Assembly: GCA_023146355.1 (NCBI GenBank)
Contig: JAGLCH010000030.1
Span: 1-12,795, forward strand
Direction of reading: 5' to 3'
Length of the DNA: 12,795 nucleotides
Source: Bacteriovoracaceae bacterium
Lineage (GTDB): Bacteria > Bdellovibrionota > Bacteriovoracia > Bacteriovoracales > Bacteriovoracaceae
Within the stretch, counting starts at the first letter, position 1, and every line of letters begins with the position of its first letter. Positions 7,314 to 12,795 of this stretch are shown piece by piece. Position numbers and translations under genes: made by a program. The notes beneath the pieces were generated by a model. That model did not search any database, had not been told where the DNA came from, and was given only the letters and a program-made list of their open reading frames with translations.

Positions 7314-7703
7314 ATGTATTGTCCCAAGTGTTTTGATTTATCACTATGTGTTTCAGAGAGTGGTGTTCTCCATATCTCTGTGAATGATATTCAGCGAGAT
7401 ACGGCCCAAGTTCTCTTTAATACCGGAAGAGAAACTAAGGAGAAGTTGGCCGAAAATATCCTAAAGACGATTGATGACTTTTTTTCTTGGTATGCCGGCC
7501 TTCAAAATCACGAACCCATACATTCTGTTCGTATCTTTACTCGTAGTTACCACTGTCAAAACGGTTGCACTTTACCTTCAAGTACACCGTTTGATGTTGT
7601 AGGGGTTCTTATTTCAAAAAAATGGTTGCTAGGCAGTATTCATCAGCTTGCTGACAAGTACGGCCTCGCAGTTAATTTGCCCCAGAATTTTTTAGATGAG
7701 TGA
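7314..7703 (+). CDS. Small conserved-looking protein with CPxC and CxxxC Cys pairs, function unknown
   Basis: The product is 129 aa and I do not recognise the family. The N-terminus MYCPKCFDLSLC has a zinc-ribbon-like knuckle (C3, C6), and a second pair sits at C81/C85 in YHCQNGCTLP. The four cysteines could bind a zinc ion or a cluster. The rest is mixed alpha/beta with a helical stretch rich in Lys and Glu around 38-55 (GRETKEKLAENILKTIDDFF). There is no signal peptide or membrane segment. Ribosome binding could use GGAG (7300-7303) or GAGG (7308-7311), and a near-consensus promoter lies just upstream, which argues for a real gene. The last 32 bp overlap the opposing protease gene. The metal-binding idea is inference from Cys spacing only. 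Confidence 0.7.
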   Translation: MYCPKCFDLSLCVSESGVLHISVNDIQRDTAQVLFNTGRETKEKLAENILKTIDDFFSWYAGLQNHEPIHSVRIFTRSYHCQNGCTLPSSTPFDVVGVLISKKWLLGSIHQLADKYGLAVNLPQNFLDE

Positions 7704-8928
7704 TTCTAACTGGTGCCGGTGGATGCGAGTAGTAGAAATTCGCATAAACTGGATCAGGTGTTAGAGTGCTTGCATTATCTTTATGAAGCTTAACTAGAGC
7801 TGATATGAGTTCTTCGGAATTTGAGTATTCGGCAGCATAGTCATCAGCTTCGAACTCATGAACTCTAGAATGCCATGCTGAGATTGGCGTAACGAAGAAC
7901 ATATATACCGGAGCAATGAGAGAGAAGAGAATTAGGGCCATGTATGCAGATGGAGTACTTACTCCATGGGCGTGGTAGAAAACCTCTGAACTATAGGCCC
8001 AGCCAAGAACTGCAAATCCTACAAAACTCATAGTAAATAACATCGCCATTTTTTTTACAATGTGCTTTTTCTTAAAGTGTCCAAGCTCATGTGCTAATAC
8101 TGCTTCAACTTCTCCAGCAGTAAGCTTTTCTAAAAGAGTATCAAAAAATACAATTCTTTTACTTTTTCCAAAGCCCGTGAAGTAGGCATTACCGTGGGCA
8201 CTTCTTTTTGACGCATCCATCACAAAGAGGCCCTTACTAACAAAGTCACAGCGGTTTAAAAGTGCCAAGACTGTATCTTTAACTTCACCCTCTTCGAGTT
8301 CAGTAAACTTATTAAAGATTGGTGCGATAAAGCGGGGGTAGGCCCATGTGATAACTAGTTGGAAGGCAGTCAGAAATGCCCATGCCCAGATCCACCATGT
8401 GTTTCCAAGAGCACCCATAATCCATAAAATGGCAGCAAGTAAAGGGAGTCCAATAACTGCTCCAAGCACTATGCCTTTGATCATATCAATTACAAATGTT
8501 TTTCCCGTTGTCTTATTAAATCCGAAGCGCTCTTCTAAGAAGAAAGTGGTGTAGATCCCTTCTGGTAGTTCTAAGACCATCCCTACGAGAATATATAACC
8601 CATAAAAAATTAGACCGGTAACAATAGGGCCTTGCTCAAATGTACGGACAAAAGTATCAAGAACTTCTAGGCCTCCAAAAAAGATCCAGCCAACAAAGAT
8701 AATCAAACCAAAGGTTCTAAATACTTTTCCCGTGATAATTTTAGCAATGGAGTAATCAGCTGCTTTTTGATGTTCTTCTAGAGTTACCTTTTCTGCAAAG
8801 AGCGCCGGTACCTCCGACCTATTTTCTCGAATGTGATCTCTATTGCGTTTTTCAAGCCATGCTTTAATCACGGTATTAATAACTAATAACGCAATGAGTA
8901 GATTTGTCAGTATGTAAGTATCTTTCAT
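7672..8928 (-). CDS. M48 family membrane zinc metalloprotease (Ste24/CAAX protease 1 type)
   Basis: An integral-membrane zinc endopeptidase of 418 aa, close to the usual length of Ste24-like proteins. Hydrophobic segments lie near 5-23, 72-92, 101-122, 152-172, 177-197, 293-312 and 327-347. The zinc site is H280-E281-L-G-H284 in VLAHELGHFKKKH, with the third ligand E358 in the RVHEFEAD motif (RxxExxAD). The HGNAYFTGFGKSKRI stretch (255-269) is the substrate-groove motif typical of Ste24 and HtpX relatives. Bacterial members probably act in membrane-protein quality control rather than CAAX processing; that is family knowledge. The start has GAGG five bases upstream. It is divergent from the MBL hydrolase gene and overlaps the 129-aa gene tail to tail by 32 bp. 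Confidence 0.93.
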   Translation of the reverse strand: MKDTYILTNLLIALLVINTVIKAWLEKRNRDHIRENRSEVPALFAEKVTLEEHQKAADYSIAKIITGKVFRTFGLIIFVGWIFFGGLEVLDTFVRTFEQGPIVTGLIFYGLYILVGMVLELPEGIYTTFFLEERFGFNKTTGKTFVIDMIKGIVLGAVIGLPLLAAILWIMGALGNTWWIWAWAFLTAFQLVITWAYPRFIAPIFNKFTELEEGEVKDTVLALLNRCDFVSKGLFVMDASKRSAHGNAYFTGFGKSKRIVFFDTLLEKLTAGEVEAVLAHELGHFKKKHIVKKMAMLFTMSFVGFAVLGWAYSSEVFYHAHGVSTPSAYMALILFSLIAPVYMFFVTPISAWHSRVHEFEADDYAAEYSNSEELISALVKLHKDNASTLTPDPVYANFYYSHPPAPVRITHLKNSGAN

Positions 8929-8957
8929 CTTGCCTCTTTTTGTTCGTACGTTTTACG

Positions 8958-8965
8958 AGTATAAT
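8958..8965. promoter_or_regulatory. Overlapping divergent -10 boxes between the protease and MBL genes
   Basis: TATAAT at 8960-8965 is a perfect plus-strand -10 for the MBL gene, with a start near 8972. AGTATA at 8958-8963 reads TATACT on the minus strand, five of six, and would serve the protease gene. Neither has a convincing -35. The overlap means the two promoters could not be occupied together. Confidence 0.45.
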
Positions 8966-8993
8966 TATTTCAAATAAGTAACAGGATGAAAAT

Positions 8994-9740
8994 ATGATTG
9001 TGAAAAGAATTTTAGCTCAAAATGGTCTTAACAACTTTTCCTATGTAATAAAGGGGCGAAATGGCCTTGTTATTTGCATTGATCCCGTGATGGAAGTAGA
9101 GCTTACAGAGGCAATTGATGAGTTCGGTGGGAAGGTCGATATCATCATTAACACTCACTCCCATGCCGATCACACCACGGGGAATCATGAGCTGGTGAAG
9201 AAATTTAACTGTCCCGTTTATGCACATGCCAAAGGACTACCAAGTATTTTCGGAAATGAAAAAATAGCGGTCAAAGATGGGGATGAAATCGACATTGATG
9301 GGGAAAATAAGCTCCTTATTCTTCATACTCCAGGCCATACAGACGATTCAATCTCTATTTTGCACTGTGAATTTGATAAAGAGGTGGCACTTTTTTGTGG
9401 AGATACCCTTTTTAATGCTGGAGTAGGGAACTGTAATTCAGGTGATCCTTCAGTTCTATTTAGCAGTATTCAAAAACTTAAGGACACTCTTTCTGAAGAT
9501 GTAGTTATCTGCCCTGGGCACGATTATATGGATACCAACTTAAAGTTTTGCAACAGTATAGATAAAGAGAATGATCTCTATGAGAAACTCGTTGGTGAAG
9601 CAGAGTTAGTTGATTTTGGACTCGAAACTAAAATGAATTTATTCTTGCGTACCGACGAGCCTGAAGTTCAGGCCATGTTGCAAACGAGTGATTCAGAAAT
9701 GGCATTCCTAAAGCTTAGAGAGTTGAGAAATAACTGGTAA
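8994..9740 (+). CDS. Metallo-beta-lactamase-fold hydrolase, glyoxalase II (hydroxyacylglutathione hydrolase) type
   Basis: A binuclear-metal thioesterase-like hydrolase of 248 aa, the length of E. coli GloB. All seven metal ligands expected for glyoxalase II are present: H55, H57, D59 and H60 in THSHADHTTGN, H115 in TPGHTDD, D137 in CGDTLF, and H176 in CPGHDY. The C-terminus contains MNLFLRTDEPEVQ, resembling the HAGH C-terminal domain motif (NPFLR), which favours the glyoxalase II branch. The usual second block is THHHxDH; THSHADH here leans slightly toward the persulfide-dioxygenase (ETHE1-like) pattern, so that family is the main alternative. AGGA lies seven bases ahead of the ATG; an ATG at 8984 runs into a stop after three codons. 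It probably detoxifies a glutathione or other low-molecular-weight thiol thioester in the cytoplasm. Confidence 0.86.
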   Translation: MIVKRILAQNGLNNFSYVIKGRNGLVICIDPVMEVELTEAIDEFGGKVDIIINTHSHADHTTGNHELVKKFNCPVYAHAKGLPSIFGNEKIAVKDGDEIDIDGENKLLILHTPGHTDDSISILHCEFDKEVALFCGDTLFNAGVGNCNSGDPSVLFSSIQKLKDTLSEDVVICPGHDYMDTNLKFCNSIDKENDLYEKLVGEAELVDFGLETKMNLFLRTDEPEVQAMLQTSDSEMAFLKLRELRNNW

Positions 9741-9791
9741 ACCTATAAGATACCCTAGATAATTTTGGAAACTCTAAACCAAGGAAGTAAG

Positions 9792-10898
9792 ATGAGAATA
9801 TTCACCCTATGTGTGATTCTATCGCTTATATCAAGTGCTGGAATGGCAGCATCTAAGAGACGTATTCAGGTTATGTCTTATAATGTCGAGAACCTTTTCG
9901 ATACTCAAAAGGATGAGGGAAAGAATGACTGGACCTACCTTCCAAGCAATTTTAAGGGGAAGGCAAGTGAATGTGAAAAAATCAGAAGTCGTCGCTATCG
10001 TAAAGATTGTAAAAAGATTAACTGGACTGATAAAGCACTCAAGGTAAAGCTTTCTCAGATAAAAAAAGTAGTTGATGAAAATGAATACGGACGTCCTGAG
10101 ATCCTAGGTCTTGTGGAAGTCGAAAATGGCAATGTTGTAGGAATGCTCGCCAAAAAGCTTGGTTACAAGTCATTTAAGGTTACAACAAGTCCAGATAAGC
10201 GTGGTGTAGATGTTGCGATGCTTTATAAAGAGTCAAAGAAGCTTAAGTTTTTAAGCTGGAAGGAGCATCTCGTTCCAGCAGACCCTAGTCATCCAACTAG
10301 AAACATTCTTGAAGTGACTTTCCTTCTTGATGGAAAGCACAAGTTAACAGCTTTTGTTAACCATTGGCCAAGTCAAGGTGGCCCTCCAATAGCTCGAGTA
10401 AAGGCAGCAAGAGTCCTTAAAGCTCGAATCGATGCGATTAGAAAGACAGATCCGAAACACCTATTTGTTGCAATGGGTGACTTCAATGTTATTCCCGGCG
10501 ATGATCCGCATCCATTCCACGGAACACTTCTAAGTGACGGAATGCTAAAAGATGTGCGCTGGACCATGACTCGTGACAGAAAGATTAGTTACGATGTGAA
10601 AAATCGACTTGCTCCAGGAACATACTTTTTCTATTACGGTCAGAAGTGGAATAACCTCGACCATATATTTGTTTCAAAAAGTATGGTGAGTAAAAAGAGT
10701 AAGGTTCAGGCCGATCTTGAGAGTTTCAATATCTTGGCCCCAGAGTTTGCAACAAAAACTGCGACTTGGGATGGACGTTATTATATGAGCGAAGTTGAAA
10801 TGAAGAAGGTTCCTTGGTCTTATAATCACGCTACCACGAAGAAATCTAAAGCTGGTTTCTCAGATCATTTCCCAATCACTGTTGAAATAAAATTTTAA
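9792..10898 (+). CDS. Exported endonuclease/exonuclease/phosphatase-fold protein
   Basis: A metal-dependent phosphodiesterase or nuclease fold of 368 aa with an N-terminal signal peptide (MRIFTLCVILSLISSAGMA, cleavage near residue 19-20, no lipobox). I start at the ATG at 9792 because AGGA lies six bases upstream; an earlier in-frame TTG at 9765 would bury the signal peptide. EEP motifs, numbered from this start: SYNVENLF (N31), ILGLVEVEN (metal Glu109), FVNHWPSQG (N190, H191), MGDFNVIPGDDP (D230, N232), LDHIF (D290, H291) and GFSDHFPI (D358, H359). All catalytic positions are kept, so it should be active outside the cytoplasm. The substrate could be DNA, RNA or a phospholipid/phosphoinositide head group; the sequence does not settle this. 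It follows the MBL gene by 51 nt and ends just before an intrinsic terminator. Confidence 0.9.
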   Translation: MRIFTLCVILSLISSAGMAASKRRIQVMSYNVENLFDTQKDEGKNDWTYLPSNFKGKASECEKIRSRRYRKDCKKINWTDKALKVKLSQIKKVVDENEYGRPEILGLVEVENGNVVGMLAKKLGYKSFKVTTSPDKRGVDVAMLYKESKKLKFLSWKEHLVPADPSHPTRNILEVTFLLDGKHKLTAFVNHWPSQGGPPIARVKAARVLKARIDAIRKTDPKHLFVAMGDFNVIPGDDPHPFHGTLLSDGMLKDVRWTMTRDRKISYDVKNRLAPGTYFFYYGQKWNNLDHIFVSKSMVSKKSKVQADLESFNILAPEFATKTATWDGRYYMSEVEMKKVPWSYNHATTKKSKAGFSDHFPITVEIKF

Positions 10899-10919
10899 TG
10901 TCAATGTGACATTTTTCTT
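10897..10919 (+). terminator. First stem-loop after the EEP gene
   Basis: AATGTCA (10897-10903) and TGACATT (10907-10913) form a seven-pair stem with a three-base loop, followed by TTTCTT. It is AT-rich and overlaps the stop codon, so it is a weaker terminator than the one 25 nt downstream. Confidence 0.45.
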
Positions 10920-10922
10920 GTG

Positions 10923-10950
10923 GGCCCTCCTTGTGAGGGCCTCTCTTTTT
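10923..10950 (+). terminator. Rho-independent terminator after the EEP gene
   Basis: GGCCCTC (10923-10929) pairs with GAGGGCC (10935-10941) around a five-base loop, followed by TCTCTTTTT. A GC-rich stem with an immediate T-tract is the textbook form. It separates the MBL/EEP transcript from the aminotransferase gene. Confidence 0.85.
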
Positions 10951-10990
10951 ATGTACCATTTAGTTCCCCTAAACATTACGGAGTACCTAA

Positions 10991-12667
10991 GTGGATTACA
11001 AGCAAGCGATGAGCGACCTGGAATGGTTACGCTCGAGCATCATCGGAAGAAATATCCTTTTCAACACCCCATTTGGAAAAAGACCATTAGTCTACGCAGA
11101 CTATACTGCTAGTGGACGTGGAATTGATTTCATTGAAGATTATGTTAAATATCTTTTAAACTATTACGCCAATTCTCATACGGATGACGACTTTACAGGA
11201 AAGGCCGCTACAAACCTTCTTCATGAAGCATCTGATCGGGTTAAGAAGTTCGTCAATGCTGGAGAAAGCGGAAAGCTTATTTTTACTGGTTCCGGTGCCA
11301 CTGGAGCAGTTACCAAGCTTCAGCAAATTTTGGGAGTATTTCTCCCTCAGGTTACAGGGCTCAACTTAAAGTCATTTATGGAGTGCAAAAAAATAACTCC
11401 GCCGGTGGTTTTTGTAGGTCCCTATGAGCATCACTCTAATGAAATTATGTGGCGACAGGGGCTCTGTGAAGTGGTTGAGATCCCTCTTAATGACAAAGGG
11501 GTACTTTGTCTTGAGTCACTTGAAAAAATTATCTCTGACCCTATTTATAAAGACAGAAAAAAGATTGGATCTTTTTCTGCGGGGAGTAATGTCTCGGGGA
11601 TCACAACGAAAGTTTATGATGTTGCGAGAATTATGCATAAGCACGATGGAATCGTCTGCTTTGACTTCGCTGCGAGTGCTCCTTATGTTGAAATCAATAT
11701 GAATAAAGACTCTGAGAGTTATTTCGATGCTGTCTTTTTCTCCCCCCATAAGTTTTTAGGTGGACCTGGTTCAAGTGGCGTACTTGTATTTAATCAGAAT
11801 ATCTACCGCACTGAAGTTCCTCCCACTGTAGCTGGAGGGGGAACAGTTGATTTTGTAACTTATGATAAAGAAGTTTATTGTCAGGATATTGAAACTCGTG
11901 AAACTCCGGGCACACCGGGGATTCTTCAGGGAATCCGTACCTCCCTTGCCATGCAATTAAAAGAGCGAGTAGGGGTTGAGACTATTGAGGCAATTGAGCA
12001 TGGATTATACGGTGAATTTTTAGAGCGCTTTAAATCTAGGAAAGACCTCACTATTTACGGCCCTGCTGACCCTGCGGGAAAGATAAATATTGTTGCATTT
12101 AACATTATACATAAGGATAGAATTTTACATCCTAAGTTTGTCACTAAGCTGATGAATGATCTTTTTGGAATTCAAACTAGAGCGGGCTGTTCATGCGCCG
12201 GCCCTTATGGTCATACTCTTTTATCAATTGGAAAAGAACTTTCTGATCAATACGTTGATACAATACAGAAGCTAAAAATTTACGGTATGAAGCCAGGATG
12301 GGTGAGACTCAATCTTCATTGGGCCTTTTCTGCTGATGAGTTTAACTACATCATGGATGCTCTTGAATTTTGTTTTAATCATGCTCATAAGTTTCTTTCA
12401 CTTTACCGCTTTGATTTAAATAGCGGAGAGTGGACTCACCAGTGTGATGCTAAAAATCTCAATCCTGTTGATTTAGATATGGACTCTGTTATCGGAGGAA
12501 TGACACCTCTCCGTTGTTCCGACTGTACTGAACCACAAATGTACCGTGAGATGATGGAGCGTGCTAATGGAGCACTAGAGCACCTTAGAGGTGAGATGGA
12601 ATATGTTCTTTATGATGATGAAATAGAGGAGCTGATGTTCTTTTATACTCCCAAAAAATTGGCCTAA
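10991..12667 (+). CDS. Class V aminotransferase / cysteine desulfurase-like PLP enzyme with C-terminal extension
   Basis: A PLP enzyme of 558 aa, much longer than the roughly 400 aa of SufS or selenocysteine lyase. Fold-type I landmarks: YADYTASG (35-42), GSGATGAV (100-107), the ring-stacking His in YEHHSN (147/148), Asp225 in CFDFAAS, and the PLP lysine K254 in SPHKFLGGPGSSG. TRAGCSCAGP places C402 where SufS-type desulfurases have the catalytic cysteine of RxGxxC, with C400 beside it. PGWVRLNLHW (435-444) ends the core. About 115 further residues include a CSDC pair (C509, C512) and an acidic tail. The start is a GTG: GGAG at 10980-10983 lies seven bases ahead, while the ATG at 11009 has no ribosome site. 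Sulfur or selenium mobilisation is likely, but no Isc/Suf scaffold is adjacent, and a different class V reaction is possible. Confidence 0.85.
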   Translation: MDYKQAMSDLEWLRSSIIGRNILFNTPFGKRPLVYADYTASGRGIDFIEDYVKYLLNYYANSHTDDDFTGKAATNLLHEASDRVKKFVNAGESGKLIFTGSGATGAVTKLQQILGVFLPQVTGLNLKSFMECKKITPPVVFVGPYEHHSNEIMWRQGLCEVVEIPLNDKGVLCLESLEKIISDPIYKDRKKIGSFSAGSNVSGITTKVYDVARIMHKHDGIVCFDFAASAPYVEINMNKDSESYFDAVFFSPHKFLGGPGSSGVLVFNQNIYRTEVPPTVAGGGTVDFVTYDKEVYCQDIETRETPGTPGILQGIRTSLAMQLKERVGVETIEAIEHGLYGEFLERFKSRKDLTIYGPADPAGKINIVAFNIIHKDRILHPKFVTKLMNDLFGIQTRAGCSCAGPYGHTLLSIGKELSDQYVDTIQKLKIYGMKPGWVRLNLHWAFSADEFNYIMDALEFCFNHAHKFLSLYRFDLNSGEWTHQCDAKNLNPVDLDMDSVIGGMTPLRCSDCTEPQMYREMMERANGALEHLRGEMEYVLYDDEIEELMFFYTPKKLA

Positions 12668-12680
12668 ATTTTATAAAAAA

Positions 12681-12700
12681 GGGGAGACAATTGTCTCCCC
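12681..12700 (+). terminator. Perfect 20-nt palindrome after the aminotransferase gene, probable terminator
   Basis: GGGGAGACAA is followed directly by its exact reverse complement, with an A-run before it (12675-12680) and CCCTTGTTCT after it. As RNA it would fold with a small forced loop. The downstream T-run is poor, so an operator function is an alternative. Confidence 0.55.
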
Positions 12701-12701
12701 C

Positions 12702-12721
12702 CTTGTTCTACTTATAACAAG
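12702..12721. repeat. Second short inverted repeat beside the palindrome
   Basis: CTTGTT (12702-12707) and AACAAG (12716-12721) frame an eight-base loop, immediately after the terminator-like palindrome and before the last gene. It is short and AT-rich; it could be a weak hairpin or an operator for the downstream gene. Confidence 0.3.
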
Positions 12722-12749
12722 TATCATTAATTTAAAATTAGGAGGAAAA

Positions 12750-12795
12750 GTGAAAGTTTTTTTATTACTGACAATTCTGTTGGTTTCTTCTTATG
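12750..12795 (+). CDS. Start of an exported protein gene, cut by the window edge
   Basis: A GTG at 12750 lies four bases after a perfect AGGAGG (12740-12745) and opens a frame to the window end. The 15 visible codons read MKVFLLLTILLVSSY, the basic-plus-hydrophobic start of a signal peptide. The product and true length cannot be known from this window. Confidence 0.68.
   Translation, partial: MKVFLLLTILLVSSY

Noticed and set aside
9765..9791. Upstream TTG start for the EEP-fold protein
   Set aside because: It would put nine extra residues before a normal signal peptide, whereas the ATG at 9792 has an AGGA six bases ahead.
10906..11112. Plus-strand open frame across the terminator and the aminotransferase start
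   Set aside because: It runs through the terminator hairpin and overlaps the aminotransferase in another frame; it is a shadow without protein-like features.
1..12795. Mobile elements, CRISPR arrays, tRNA or rRNA genes
   Set aside because: No transposase or integrase, spaced direct repeats, cloverleaf-like sequence or rRNA-like stretch was seen; coding is dense and ordinary outside the hyd operon.

Overview
This is a 12.8 kb stretch of an AT-leaning, Gram-negative-looking bacterial chromosome. Several products carry Sec-type signal peptides, and one looks like an outer-membrane beta-barrel. The core is an [FeFe]-hydrogenase maturation operon, so the organism is expected to make molecular hydrogen or consume it under anaerobic or micro-oxic conditions. 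No taxonomic marker gene is present. The gene mix would fit a deltaproteobacterial or Bdellovibrionota-like lineage, but that is a weak guess.

Layout, left to right. (1) A minus-strand secreted or outer-membrane protein of unknown function (11-754). (2) A 400-nt divergent intergenic region with a candidate FNR/CRP-type site. The site sits exactly where a class II activator would bind relative to a good -10 box, and a second sigma70-like promoter lies closer to hydG. (3) A tight four-gene plus-strand operon, hydG-aspA-hydF-hydE (1168-6335). Spacing is 11 nt, then an 8-nt overlap, then an ATGA overlap. (4) A minus-strand alpha/beta hydrolase of the monoacylglycerol lipase type, whose 3' end overlaps the end of hydE by 21 bp. 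(5) A small plus-strand protein with Cys pairs (7314-7703), behind a strong sigma70-like promoter. It overlaps tail to tail by 32 bp with (6) a minus-strand M48/Ste24-type membrane metalloprotease. (7) Divergent from that, a glyoxalase II-type metallo-beta-lactamase-fold hydrolase, then a secreted endonuclease/exonuclease/phosphatase-fold protein ending in a clear intrinsic terminator. (8) A long class V aminotransferase / cysteine desulfurase-like protein with a C-terminal extension, followed by a perfect 20-nt palindrome. (9) The first 15 codons of another exported protein at the right edge.

How the operon genes work together. HydG makes the Fe(CO)2(CN) synthon from tyrosine, HydE processes that synthon, and HydF is the scaffold/GTPase on which the 2Fe subcluster is built. 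The embedded aspartase-type lyase would release ammonium from aspartate. Ammonium is a plausible nitrogen source for the azadithiolate bridge, so its place between hydG and hydF fits a supply role. That role is inference. No hydrogenase structural gene (hydA) lies in the window, so the client enzyme must be elsewhere. The genes right of 6335 look like ordinary housekeeping or envelope genes on short independent transcripts, and I see no mobile element, tRNA, rRNA or CRISPR.
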